From Streptomyces sp. NBC_00457 (lineage in GTDB: Bacteria; Actinomycetota; Actinomycetes; Streptomycetales; Streptomycetaceae): a stretch of 64,000 nt of DNA. Below the pieces are notes generated by a model. It did no database searches. It was not told the origin of the DNA and was given only the letters and a program-made list of their open reading frames with translations. Positions 20,003-28,062 of this stretch are shown one piece after another (position 1 is the first letter of the stretch; the number at the start of each line of letters is the position of its first letter). Position numbers and translations under genes: made by a program. The DNA is taken from positions 2,914,001 through 2,978,000 of the forward strand of contig NZ_CP107905.1 in the NCBI RefSeq assembly GCF_036014015.1. The letters are read 5' to 3'.

Positions 20003-20251
20003 TCAGGCAGCGGCGCCCTTCTGGGTCAGCAGATCGGCGGCCTTGGCGGCGGTCCCGGCGGTGGCCAGTTCGTCTCCGGCCACCTGGACGCCGTACCGCT
20101 TCGTCAGGATGACGCTCAGCTCGATCAGGACCAGGGAGTCCAGGTCGAGACTGTGGAACTGCGTGTCGGCAGTCGTTTCGGCGGGGACGTCGAAGTGCGT
20201 CCTGAGAAGGTCGAGCACTGCTTCGGGCTCGAGGGAGATGCGGCTCGTCAT
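20003..20251 (-). CDS. Acyl carrier protein
   Basis: An 82-residue carrier protein. The phosphopantetheine attachment Ser39 lies in LDLDSLVLIEL, the expected DSL context, within a four-helix-like acidic sequence. It is discrete, 28 bases downstream of the KAS III gene, and is the likely carrier of the acyl or beta-ketoacyl chain made by KAS III and handed to the AvrD-like protein. ATG 20251 has GGAAA upstream. Its start region MTSRISLEPEAVLDLLR is unlike the housekeeping Streptomyces AcpP, supporting a dedicated secondary-metabolism role. Confidence 0.88.
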   Translation of the reverse strand: MTSRISLEPEAVLDLLRTHFDVPAETTADTQFHSLDLDSLVLIELSVILTKRYGVQVAGDELATAGTAAKAADLLTQKGAAA

Positions 20252-20279
20252 GGCGTTTCCTTTCGGGGTACGACGGCTG

Positions 20280-21293
20280 TCAGGTGAGGGTGATCTCCGG
20301 CCAGGTGAGCGCGGCGGAACCCCACGTCAAACCGGCCCCGAACGAGGTCAGCAGCAGCCGGTCACGGGGCTGGAACCGGCCCTGGTCGGCAGCGTCGGCC
20401 AGGGCCAGCGGGATGGAGGCGGCCGAGGTGTTGCCCACCTGCTCGATATGGGTGACCACGCGCGATCTGTCCACGCCCAACTGCCGGGCCAGCGCATCCA
20501 GGATGCGCAGATTCGCCTGGTGGCCCACCACATGGTCGACCTGATCGACCCTCCAGCCCGCCCGGGTGAGCGCGACCGCCGAGGACTGTGCCATCCGGCG
20601 GACCGCGTGCACGAAGACCTCCTTGCCGTCCATACGGATGTACTGGTCGTCCGGGTGCGGCGCACGGTCGGTGGAGCGGTGCCGGGAGCCGTTCCCCGGC
20701 AGGGCGACCAGGTCCTTGAAAGCGCCGTCCGAGCCCAGGTCCACGCTCTGGACCGCACCGGCCTCGTCGCTGGTTCCGCGGCGCAGCACCGCGGCACCGG
20801 CACCGTCGCCGAAGATCACCGCCGTACTGCGGTCGGCGGGGTTGAGGAAGGGGCGGAACGTCTCCGCACCGATGACGAGAACACGCTCGGCGTACCCGGC
20901 CACCAGGGCGGCGGACGCGGTGGCGAGCGCGTACACGAACCCTGAGCAGCCGGCCGCCACGTCCAGGGCGGCGACCGGGCCGAGGCCCAGGCGGGCGGCC
21001 ACGTCCGGTGCGGTGGCGGGGATCTGCTGGTCGGGAGTGGCAGTGGCCACGACCACCATGCCGATGTCGTCGGGTGCACCGGCTCCGGCCGACTTCAGTG
21101 CCCGGTGGCCCGCCTCGACGGCGAGGTCGCTGGTGGCCACGCCGGGATCGGCCCAGTGCCGCTTCCGGATACCGGTGCGCTGGACGATCCATGCGTCGCT
21201 GGTGTCCATACGGCGGGAGAGTTCCTCGTTGGTCACGGTGCGCGGCGGCACATAGCCGCCCAGTCCGGCGAGGACGGCAGCGGGCGCGCTCAC
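20280..21293 (-). CDS. 3-oxoacyl-ACP synthase III (KAS III/FabH-like)
   Basis: A 337-residue ketosynthase of the FabH family with the full catalytic triad: Cys116 in AAGCSGF, His258 in VVGHQAN and Asn288 in VGNTSA. KAS III enzymes join an acyl-CoA starter to malonyl-ACP, or act as acyltransferases in secondary metabolism. It sits between the AvrD-like gene (GTGA overlap at 21290-21293) and a dedicated ACP, so it probably makes the beta-ketoacyl-ACP consumed by the AvrD-like protein. GTG 21293 is forced by the overlap and by the conserved N-terminus (VLAGLGGYVPPRTVTNEEL). Primary-metabolism FabH is less likely because fabD, fabF and other fatty-acid genes are absent. Confidence 0.93.
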   Translation of the reverse strand: MSAPAAVLAGLGGYVPPRTVTNEELSRRMDTSDAWIVQRTGIRKRHWADPGVATSDLAVEAGHRALKSAGAGAPDDIGMVVVATATPDQQIPATAPDVAARLGLGPVAALDVAAGCSGFVYALATASAALVAGYAERVLVIGAETFRPFLNPADRSTAVIFGDGAGAAVLRRGTSDEAGAVQSVDLGSDGAFKDLVALPGNGSRHRSTDRAPHPDDQYIRMDGKEVFVHAVRRMAQSSAVALTRAGWRVDQVDHVVGHQANLRILDALARQLGVDRSRVVTHIEQVGNTSAASIPLALADAADQGRFQPRDRLLLTSFGAGLTWGSAALTWPEITLT

Positions 21294-22297
21294 CGCCTCT
21301 CATCTCCCCGGCTGCCGTTCCGCGCGGGCGAGTTGAGAAGATGCGCGACGCCGACCCGGGTCCGTACGCCGTGCAGGGCTCCGACCACCTCGGCCGACCG
21401 CCATGTTCCGGACGGGGTGGGCAGCAACCGGGCCTGCTCCAGACGGGCCGTCACCTTGCCGTCGGACCGGGCCGGTGCGGTGCCGTCGGCCGTGATGCGG
21501 GCCCGTCGCATCCAGAGGTTGTTGCTGTGTACACGCTCGACCCCGTCGAGCGTGTAGAGCAGGACCTGACCGAGCTGCATGGCGGTGACCAAAGCATCGA
21601 TCATGGTGGCCGGGGCGTCGTCCTGGGCGGCCTCCGCCCCGTCCGGGACCAGCGCGACCCGGGCGGTCGCCCGCAGGTCGTCCTCGTTGTCGCCCGTCAG
21701 GTTCACGCCGGTGAGCAACTGTTGCCGCGCACCATGCCGAACGCCGTAGGGCGCGTCGTTCCAGGGGCCGGGCAGTTCCTCCGCCAGGTAGTAGGTCCGG
21801 CGGGTGCCGATCGGGTGAGAGCCCGCGGCGTGCCGGGCGTGCACGCGAGCCGACAGCGAGCCGACACGGCAGTCCAGGGTGGTCGACCACTCCTCGCCGC
21901 GCGTCTCGGCGGCGACCAGCCGACCGCTCACCGGCAGCTCCGCCAAGCCCTCCTCGTCCGGGCTGGAACCGGCCTTCATGTCGACCGACCGCACCTCGAA
22001 CCGGGCGTCGGGGGAGAGGCCGTACGTGTGGGCCGCGTACAGACCGGTGAGCCGGGCGGCGAAGAGCATCACATCGATGGAGCTGAGATGAGGTTTCTGG
22101 TTCTGGTCGCCTTTGCGGGACCACAGGCCCGGAATGGCGACATGGGCCGTGGCCTCGATACCCGAAGCGTCGTCGGCTCCCGGCGATATCGTGAGATCGG
22201 TCAGCGAGTGTTCGACCCGTTTGAATCCCTCGCCGAGGAATCTGCTCTCTCGTGGGCCGAGGACATCGTCGATGGACGCGAGTTCCAGGGATGGCAC
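21290..22297 (-). CDS. AvrD-like protein (syringolide-synthase family)
   Basis: A 335-residue protein that I assign to the AvrD family by its opening SIDDVLGPRESRFLGEGFK, the block KPHLSSIDVMLFAARLTGLY and the paired internal halves each resembling a hotdog-like domain. In Pseudomonas syringae, AvrD directs formation of syringolides, condensing a beta-ketoacid with a pentulose. The adjacent KAS III and ACP would supply the beta-ketoacyl chain, which supports an analogous butenolide-type product here. GTG 22297 has AGGAG six bases upstream. AfsA/ScbA butyrolactone synthases are the main alternative because they carry out a related condensation, but the sequence blocks fit AvrD better. The assignment is from memory of the family. 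Confidence 0.72.
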   Translation of the reverse strand: MPSLELASIDDVLGPRESRFLGEGFKRVEHSLTDLTISPGADDASGIEATAHVAIPGLWSRKGDQNQKPHLSSIDVMLFAARLTGLYAAHTYGLSPDARFEVRSVDMKAGSSPDEEGLAELPVSGRLVAAETRGEEWSTTLDCRVGSLSARVHARHAAGSHPIGTRRTYYLAEELPGPWNDAPYGVRHGARQQLLTGVNLTGDNEDDLRATARVALVPDGAEAAQDDAPATMIDALVTAMQLGQVLLYTLDGVERVHSNNLWMRRARITADGTAPARSDGKVTARLEQARLLPTPSGTWRSAEVVGALHGVRTRVGVAHLLNSPARNGSRGDERR

Positions 22298-22335
22298 GGG
22301 GTACTCCTGTTCCCGCCGATGAACCGCCTCCGAGT

Positions 22336-22782
22336 TCAGCTGGAGGAGCGCTCGGCGCGCTCGCCGCTGAATGGGATGAAGGCTTCGGCGATCGCGTAGC
22401 TGTCTTCGTACATGTGGTATCGGGTGATCTGTCCGTCCACTACGGAGAAGTGCAGCGCGTAGGCGTTGGCGAACGTCTTTCCGGTGGCCAGGACGCCGAA
22501 GACGGACTCGGCCGTGACCACCGCGTGCTGTCCGTCGACCATGCGGGCGTGCAGCGTGAAACTCTGCGGCGCGGTCAGCACTTCGGGGAAGGTCTCGAAG
22601 AATTCGGCGATCTCCCGCCGGGTGGACCTGGTGCCGGTCCAGGGCACGTGCGGGCTTCCGGCCACCCGGAAGTCCACCCGGTCGGCGAACAGCTCGAGCA
22701 GGCCGGGCAGATCGCCGGAGGCGTACCTCTCGAAGAACGCGTCCACGGTCGCCCCGGTGGTGGTCGGCTGCGCTGTCGTCAT
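22336..22782 (-). CDS. SnoaL-like/NTF2-fold protein
   Basis: A 148-residue small alpha+beta barrel protein. The pattern VDAFFERYASGDLPGLLELFADRV followed by a GTRSTRREIAEFF block and terminal beta strands is typical of SnoaL-like polyketide cyclases and ketosteroid-isomerase relatives. In a biosynthetic cluster such proteins often catalyse aldol cyclisation, dehydration or isomerisation, so this one may act on the AvrD product. It lies 38 bases upstream of the AvrD-like gene and 41 bases downstream of the flavodoxin gene on the same strand. A catalytic residue cannot be assigned with confidence. Confidence 0.82.
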   Translation of the reverse strand: MTTAQPTTTGATVDAFFERYASGDLPGLLELFADRVDFRVAGSPHVPWTGTRSTRREIAEFFETFPEVLTAPQSFTLHARMVDGQHAVVTAESVFGVLATGKTFANAYALHFSVVDGQITRYHMYEDSYAIAEAFIPFSGERAERSSS

Positions 22783-22823
22783 GTCGACTCGCTCCGTCTG
22801 TCGGTTACTTGGCGGGAAGGGCG

Positions 22824-23420
22824 CTACTCGGCGGACAGGGCGGCACGCCCCGCGAGGTGGATCGCCGTCAACTGGGCGACGCGCTCGCCGAGGTGCTCGG
22901 CGGTGGCGATGTCGGCCTTGTGCACGGCGTCGGCGGGGAGGTCGCCCGGGGTGGTTGCGGCGGCGCCGTTGAAGTAGCCGAGCCGGTTCAGGTCGCTCTC
23001 GCTCTCGTGGCTGAGGTGCCAGCCGGGGAGCAGGCCGAGGCTGACCCAGATCATCCCGTGCTGGGCGCCGAGGGTCGCGAAGTAGCCGAGGGTGGAGTCC
23101 TTGTCACCCGCCTTGCAGGCGCCGATGGTGAACCCCGACCCGAGCTTGTCCTTCCAGGCCTGCCGTGCCCAGCGCTTGTTGGTCGACTCCGCGAAGGTGT
23201 GGAACTTTCCCGACGCCGACCCCATGTAGGTGGGCGCCCCGAAGACGATCGCGTCGGCGTTGTCGAGGGTCTCCCACTTGGCGTCATCCATGGCGTCGAC
23301 GGTCACCATGGTCACTCCGGCGCCCACGGCCTCGGCACCGACTCGGACGGACTGCGCCAGTACATCGGTGTGGCCCCTGCCGGAGTGGTAGGCGACGGCG
23401 ATGGTCGGCGGCTTTTCCAT
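22824..23420 (-). CDS. Flavodoxin-family NAD(P)H:quinone oxidoreductase-like protein
   Basis: A 198-residue WrbA/flavodoxin-like protein. The N-terminal FMN-phosphate loop reads AYHSGRGHTDVLA, and GAPTYMGSASGKF forms the second flavin-contact loop, as in WrbA-type flavoproteins. It would perform one- or two-electron reduction of a quinone or other pathway intermediate, or supply electrons to a partner. It is preceded by AAGGAGAAC, a strong ribosome-binding site, and lies in the middle of the minus-strand island operon, 30 bases after the ATPase gene. Confidence 0.88.
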   Translation of the reverse strand: MEKPPTIAVAYHSGRGHTDVLAQSVRVGAEAVGAGVTMVTVDAMDDAKWETLDNADAIVFGAPTYMGSASGKFHTFAESTNKRWARQAWKDKLGSGFTIGACKAGDKDSTLGYFATLGAQHGMIWVSLGLLPGWHLSHESESDLNRLGYFNGAAATTPGDLPADAVHKADIATAEHLGERVAQLTAIHLAGRAALSAE

Positions 23421-23450
23421 CGGGTGTTCTCCTTTGGTCGTGAGGGCAGT

Positions 23451-24167
23451 TCACGCGCGTGCCGGCACCCGCTCGTGCTCCATTCGGAAGTCCTGCCGGC
23501 CGTAGTCGTGTCGGGCCCGCTCGATGGCCTCTGTGGTGCTCATGACGGGCGTCCAGTCGAAGATCCGGGCGATGGCCTCGATGCGTTCCGCCATGGAGCC
23601 GCTGACCACGTGGCAGGGAATTTCCAGCTCGTCCAGCGTGGCGAGCAGCATCTTGTCGACGGTCGCGCGGAAGTCGTTGTTCATCGGCCGGTGGCCGTCC
23701 GCGGCGATCGGCAGTTCGTGGCGCAGGTGGACATAGGCGTCGTAGGTGGCCTTGACGTGCTGCTTGAAGGCGTGCCCGTACTGCTCGACGACCTTGCCGA
23801 AGAAGGCCATCTCCTCCGGCGTCACCGTCGCCGGGCCGCCCTCGTTCCCGGCGTCGGCGTTGGGATTCATGCCGTACCGGAGCCGGGCCGCGCCGTAGAG
23901 CCATTCCTGGAGGGAGGACCCGTCGGAGATGAAGTGATCCCCGAGCAGGGCTTCCTGTACGGCGCGGCCGGTGTGGCGGCGCATGGTGAGCTGGAGGAAC
24001 TGCGCCGGCGTCACGTCCGCGAGCTTCACGCCCGGCAGAGCCTCCGGCATGATCTCCCTGATCGTCCGGGCGAGCGAGCGGGGTACACCGGTGTAGTACG
24101 ACAGTGCCATCACCGTCGACGTCTTGCCTGAGGAGTAGGTTCCGGACACGGATATCTTCACGGGCAT
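23451..24167 (-). CDS. P-loop AAA-type ATPase (NadR-kinase/Ttd14-like)
   Basis: A 238-residue P-loop NTPase with Walker A GTYSSGKTST close to the N-terminus, a likely Walker B-region (DHFISDGSSLQEW) and no transmembrane segment. The compact form resembles the AAA_28/NadR C-terminal kinase-like group, which phosphorylates small molecules or acts as an NTP-dependent switch. As the first gene of the island operon it could be a kinase for a sugar or nucleoside precursor, but this is inference. ATG 24167 was chosen because the P-loop strand KISVSGTYS follows immediately; the longer frame upstream is non-homologous. Confidence 0.75.
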   Translation of the reverse strand: MPVKISVSGTYSSGKTSTVMALSYYTGVPRSLARTIREIMPEALPGVKLADVTPAQFLQLTMRRHTGRAVQEALLGDHFISDGSSLQEWLYGAARLRYGMNPNADAGNEGGPATVTPEEMAFFGKVVEQYGHAFKQHVKATYDAYVHLRHELPIAADGHRPMNNDFRATVDKMLLATLDELEIPCHVVSGSMAERIEAIARIFDWTPVMSTTEAIERARHDYGRQDFRMEHERVPARA

Positions 24168-24637
24168 CTCCACTTTCCGGCAGCGCGTTGCAGGTCGCAT
24201 GGCACTGCCGCATACGGCGAGAGATCGGGAAAGGGGATATCGCAAAAGCTGGATGAGGCAATTCCGCCGGAAAGCCGAGCGGCGAGAAATCAGGCAGCAG
24301 GCCCGCATCAGATGGTCACGGCCATGGCCGGAGTCGGCGAACGCTCAGAAGATCACAATCCGCTGCCACAGGACTGTTTTTGGGCAGGGAAGGCGTCCAA
24401 AAAGAGTGACACGGATGACAACTCCGCACCAAGAGTGGCCAGGAGTGAGGTGAGTCACACCAACTGCCGCCGTGTCCACCGGAGTTCACACCGGACAGCC
24501 GCGCAACCGCACCGTACGGGCCGGTCCCGTGACAGCGACCGGCTTCGAGGAACCGGTCGAGTTCGCCCATCAGTGCGCGAAGTCGGGGTATCCGAGGTGA
24601 ACCGGGACCACCCGGCCTTTCCCGAAGGGAGACGCTG
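24168..24637. other. Divergent intergenic region of the prenyltransferase/AvrD island
   Basis: No gene is supported in this 470-base gap between the divergent ATPase and DUF4236 genes. It is less GC-rich than its neighbours and carries an inverted repeat, TTTTTGG at 24377-24383 and CCAAAAA at 24397-24403, that could be part of the island promoter or an operator. The island promoter should be here, reading leftward. Confidence 0.5.
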
Positions 24638-24835
24638 ATGCCGCTCACATTCCGCAAGAGTTTCCGGATCCTGCCGGGGGTGCGACTGAACATCAACCGG
24701 CGCTCGTGGTCCATCACGACCGGTGGCGGGCGCGGCCCCCGGCACACACGCAGCAGCACAGGACGTCGTACGACATCAGTGGATTTGCCCGGACCTTTCG
24801 GGTGGCGGCGTACCCGTACCACTCGGCGGCGTTGA
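24638..24835 (+). CDS. DUF4236-family small protein
   Basis: A 65-residue basic protein that follows the DUF4236 pattern closely: LTFRKSFRILPGVRLNIN, a TTGGGRG turn, the STGRRTTSVDLPG stretch and a terminal arginine-rich GPFGWRRTRTTRRR. The family is widespread in Streptomyces and its function is unknown. ATG 24638 has GAAGGGAGA just upstream. It is not obviously part of the divergent island operon. Confidence 0.85.
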   Translation: MPLTFRKSFRILPGVRLNINRRSWSITTGGGRGPRHTRSSTGRRTTSVDLPGPFGWRRTRTTRRR

Positions 24836-24871
24836 CGAGCCGTCACCCGAATGGCCCCCTCAACGGGCGCC

Positions 24872-24887
24872 ATCTCATATCTGAGAT
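24872..24887. promoter_or_regulatory. Inverted repeat directly before the HTH-MurA gene
   Basis: Arms ATCTCA and TGAGAT are separated by four bases and end 12 bases before the ATG of the HTH-MurA fusion. The absence of a Shine-Dalgarno sequence suggests a leaderless transcript with this repeat over the promoter. It could be the target of the fusion protein's own HTH domain. Confidence 0.45.
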
Positions 24888-24899
24888 AACCTCAACCTC

Positions 24900-26429
24900 A
24901 TGGCAGACGACTACCTCGTACGCATCGGCAAGCTCATCCGTGACGCCCGGCAACACCGGGGCTGGACGCAGTCACAACTCGCCGAGGCGCTCGGCACCAG
25001 TCAGAGTGCGGTGAACCGCATCGAGCGGGGCAACCAGAACATCAGCCTTGAGATGATCGCCCGCATCGGTGAGGCGCTGGACAGCGAAATCGTGTCTCTG
25101 GGTTACGCGGGCCCGATGCATCTGCGGGTGGTCGGCGGTCGTCGGCTGTCCGGCTCCATCGACGTGAAGACCAGCAAGAACGCGTGCGTGGCACTGCTGT
25201 GCGCCTCGCTGCTCAACAGCGGGCGCACGGTGCTGCGTCGGGTGGCGCGCATCGAGGAGGTGTACCGCCTGCTGGAGGTGCTGGGCTCGATCGGGGTGCG
25301 CACCCGCTGGATCAACGACGGGGTCGACCTGGAGATCGTGCCGCCGGCCGAGCTGGAGCTGGAGGCGATCGACGCCGAGGCGGCCCGCCGTACCCGCTCG
25401 ATCATCATGTTCCTCGGTCCGCTGCTGCACCGTATGGACCGCTTCAAGCTGCCGTACGCGGGCGGTTGCGATCTGGGCACCCGGACCATCGAGCCGCACA
25501 TGATCGCCCTGCGGCGCTTCGGGCTCGACATCGCCGCCACCGAGGGGCTGTACCACGCCCAGGTGGACCGGTCCGTCTCCCCCGTGCGGCCGATCGTGCT
25601 GACCGAGCGCGGGGACACGGTGACCGAGAACGCGCTGCTGGCCGCCGCGCGGCATGACGGCGTCACCGTCATCCGCAACGCGTCGTCCAACTACATGGTC
25701 CAGGACCTCTGCTTCTTCCTGGAGGCGCTCGGCGTCAAGGTCGAGGGCATCGGCACCACCACGCTCACCGTGCACGGCATGCCGACCATCGACGTCGACG
25801 TGGACTACTCCCCCTCCGAGGACCCGGTCGAGGCGATGAGCCTGCTGGCCGCCGCCGTGGTGACGGAGTCGGAACTGACGGTGCGCCGGGTGCCGATCGA
25901 GTTCCTGGAGATCGAGCTCGCGGTGCTGGAGGAGATGGGCCTCGACCACGACCGGTCGGCGGAGTACGTCGCCGACAACGGCCGTACCCGGCTGGTGGAC
26001 CTCACCGTCCGGCCCTCCAAGCTGGAGGCGCCCATCGACAAGATCCACCCGATGCCGTTCCCGGGCCTCAACATCGACAACGTCCCGTTCTTCGCGGCCA
26101 TCGCCGCCGTCGCACAGGGCAAGACCCTCATCCACGACTGGGTCTACGACAACCGGGCCATCTACCTCACGGACCTCAACCGCCTCGGCGGCAGACTCCA
26201 GTTGCTCGACCCGCACCGCGTCCTGGTCGAGGGCCCCACCCGCTGGCGCGCCGCCGAAATGATGTGCCCGCCCGCCCTACGGCCCGCCGTGGTCGTGCTG
26301 CTGGCGATGATGGCGGCGGAAGGGACGTCCGTGCTGCGGAACGTGTATGTCATCAACCGGGGGTACGAGGATCTGGCGGAGCGGCTCAACTCTGTGGGGG
26401 CGCAGATCGAGATCTTCCGGGACATCTGA
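24900..26429 (+). CDS. XRE-HTH fused to UDP-GlcNAc 1-carboxyvinyltransferase (MurA-like)
   Basis: A 509-residue fusion. Residues 1-65 are a Cro/C1-type helix-turn-helix (TQSQLAEALGTSQSAVNRIERG); residues about 73-509 are an EPSP-synthase-fold MurA-like domain. MurA transfers enolpyruvate from PEP to UDP-GlcNAc, the first step of peptidoglycan synthesis. The conserved Lys-Asn pair (TSKNACVAL, residues 93-94) and the active-loop Cys190 in AGGCDLGTR are retained, so catalysis is plausible. I recall that Streptomyces genomes have a second MurA-type gene next to aconitase, and here the two are separated by the biosynthetic island. There is no clear ribosome-binding site, which suggests leaderless translation. 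Confidence 0.9.
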   Translation: MADDYLVRIGKLIRDARQHRGWTQSQLAEALGTSQSAVNRIERGNQNISLEMIARIGEALDSEIVSLGYAGPMHLRVVGGRRLSGSIDVKTSKNACVALLCASLLNSGRTVLRRVARIEEVYRLLEVLGSIGVRTRWINDGVDLEIVPPAELELEAIDAEAARRTRSIIMFLGPLLHRMDRFKLPYAGGCDLGTRTIEPHMIALRRFGLDIAATEGLYHAQVDRSVSPVRPIVLTERGDTVTENALLAAARHDGVTVIRNASSNYMVQDLCFFLEALGVKVEGIGTTTLTVHGMPTIDVDVDYSPSEDPVEAMSLLAAAVVTESELTVRRVPIEFLEIELAVLEEMGLDHDRSAEYVADNGRTRLVDLTVRPSKLEAPIDKIHPMPFPGLNIDNVPFFAAIAAVAQGKTLIHDWVYDNRAIYLTDLNRLGGRLQLLDPHRVLVEGPTRWRAAEMMCPPALRPAVVVLLAMMAAEGTSVLRNVYVINRGYEDLAERLNSVGAQIEIFRDI

Positions 26430-26676
26430 GGGACGGATGCCGCCGCACCCCGCTTGACCTGCATCAATGCCGGTCAGGAAAGGGTGCGGCGGCACTTCTG
26501 GTACTTCTCTGGGACTTGGGCCCGGACCGGACTTCCACCGACCGGTGTGGCTCCGCGAAGACCCCGTCGATGGCGGTGCTGCCGCGTGCACCCGCGCGGG
26601 GCAGGAAGTGCGGGAGACGTCCGACTCGCCAGCCTCCAGCTACTCGGAGGCGTAGAAGTGGCGCAGGGAATGGTAG

Positions 26677-27009
26677 CCGCGTTCCCGGGGTGGCTGGCCG
26701 CGCCGGCGACTGGACCGGGTGCGGGCCGATAAGGCCCACGGGTCCCGAGCCAACCGCGACTACCTGCGCAAACGCGGAATCCGCTGCACGATCCCGGAGA
26801 AGTCCGACCAGATCCGCAACCGCAAGAAGTTGGGCGCCCGCGGCGGTCGTCCGTCGAAGTTCGACAAGGACGACTACCGCGAGCGCCACGCTGTCGAGTG
26901 CGGGATCAATCGCCTCAAGCGCCACCGAGCGGTGGCCACGAGATACGACAAGCTCGCCGTCCGCTACGAGGCCACCGTCACCATCGCCGTCATCAACGAG
27001 TGGCTCTGA
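26677..27009 (+). pseudogene. IS5-family transposase C-terminal fragment
   Basis: The 110 codons after an in-frame TAG at 26674 encode the end of an IS5-group transposase: [33 protein letters not shown], then [21 protein letters not shown] including the conserved Glu of the DDE triad context. The N-terminal two-thirds are missing, and the 250 bases upstream show no matching frame. It is a dead insertion-sequence remnant marking a past insertion site. Confidence 0.8.
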
Positions 27010-27081
27010 CCTTGCTCGCCAGCCTCGGTTAGCGAGAAATGCGGTATCGCTGCAGGTAGCCAGACACTTAGCCTCTGGCGC

Positions 27082-27516
27082 ATGCATCAGCCACGAAGGC
27101 GCGACCGGCGCCTGGCTCGCCGTGCGCCGTCGGAGCCGGCCCAGCGTGAAGCGTTCCGGCTCACAGTGGGCGCTGATGTGGTCCTGGTTGGCTACTTCTC
27201 TGCGAAGCAGAAGGACTTCGAAGCGCTCATGGCGTCGGCAGCGACGGAACTGGCAGCGCACGGCGCTCGGGTCGTCGTGCAGATCGTGCAACGACGAGGC
27301 GTCTCGGACGGCGGGGTCCAGAAGATGGGCCTGCCCTACTCCTCGCGGACTCTGCTGAGCTACGGAAAAGTCCGCGAGGTGGCTCAGGCCTGTGACCAGG
27401 TCAAAGCTGACGCAGTGATCTTCGTTGCCACCTTGACCGAGCGCCAGCAGCGCACGCTGACAAACATGTTTGGCCGCCCTGCTGTGAGTCTTGCCGACAT
27501 CCTCTCCGCCGACTGA
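27082..27516 (+). CDS. Stand-alone HflX N-terminal-domain-like protein
   Basis: A 144-residue protein whose body resembles the N-terminal domain of HflX GTPases: ADVVLVGYFSAKQKDFEAL, VVVQIVQRRGVSDGG, then SYGKVREVA and VIFVATLTERQQRTLTNMFG. No G-domain follows; the frame stops at ALADILSAD-like sequence (SLADILSAD). In full HflX this domain contacts the 50S ribosomal subunit and nucleotides. A domain-only form could be an antagonist, a cargo or immunity protein, or a remnant. The first 20 residues are arginine-rich. The gene follows an IS5 fragment by 70 bases. Confidence 0.6.
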   Translation: MHQPRRRDRRLARRAPSEPAQREAFRLTVGADVVLVGYFSAKQKDFEALMASAATELAAHGARVVVQIVQRRGVSDGGVQKMGLPYSSRTLLSYGKVREVAQACDQVKADAVIFVATLTERQQRTLTNMFGRPAVSLADILSAD

Positions 27517-27552
27517 CCACTCGCATGAGGCAGGCTTTGAAACAGGCCCTAG

Positions 27553-28062
27553 TTGCCCTCCGGTTGGGACAAACTCCGTGAGCCGTATCGGGATGTCTGG
27601 GTACGTTTTCACAGCCTGCCGGAGTCGAAGCGGTACCCGGAGGGCGAGAGCGAGTACACCGTCGTCCTGGAGCGTTACAACACCGTCCTCGATGAGTTGT
27701 TCGCTGGTGCGGACGTGTACGTGATCACTCCGCTCTGGACGACCGAAGCCGAGATGCCGTCATCGCAACCCGTCACGGGGTATGGGCAGAGCCTGCTGGT
27801 GAAGGACGATCCTGACCCTGAGTTCCGCACGTGCCACCTCTTCGCCGCCCGCCGGCCCTGGCGGCGAGGCTGCATCGACGAGTCCCTCCGAGACATCGCC
27901 GACGACAAGGGGGCGGGAATCCTCATCACCGACACCCGCATGCAGCGCATCCACCACCCCTACGACGGTGGCGCCGACGCCTTCCTCGCCACCTCCGAGG
28001 AACGGGACCGGATGCGCGATCGGTATGGCGACTGGCTTTCCAGTCATCCCGCGGGTCTCTGA
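27553..28062 (+). CDS. DUF3885-like protein
   Basis: A 169-residue acidic protein with blocks WVRFHSLPESKRYP and VVLERYNTVLDELF that I associate with DUF3885, a family often found near toxin-immunity loci. An in-frame stop lies immediately upstream of the TTG at 27553 and no ribosome-binding site is visible, so the N-terminus may be truncated; an ATG further in is unlikely because the conserved block would be lost. The 3' end overlaps the convergent YrhB-like gene by 19 bases. Confidence 0.5.
   Translation: MPSGWDKLREPYRDVWVRFHSLPESKRYPEGESEYTVVLERYNTVLDELFAGADVYVITPLWTTEAEMPSSQPVTGYGQSLLVKDDPDPEFRTCHLFAARRPWRRGCIDESLRDIADDKGAGILITDTRMQRIHHPYDGGADAFLATSEERDRMRDRYGDWLSSHPAGL

Noticed and set aside
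19428..20945. 505-codon plus-strand frame in the prenyltransferase/KAS III region
   Set aside because: Runs antisense across three genes with good family motifs; no plausible protein family on this strand.
20280..21293. KAS III as the housekeeping FabH
   Set aside because: No fabD, fabF or other fatty-acid genes accompany it, and its partners are a dedicated ACP and an AvrD-like protein, so a secondary-metabolism role is more likely.
21290..22297. AfsA/ScbA gamma-butyrolactone synthase
   Set aside because: The N-terminal SIDD..LG..RF..GF and KPHLSSID blocks fit AvrD better. AfsA is kept only as an alternative because the two families do related chemistry.
26454..26732. Upstream extension of the IS5 transposase
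   Set aside because: No transposase-like sequence precedes the in-frame TAG at 26674 in any frame; only the C-terminal part is present.
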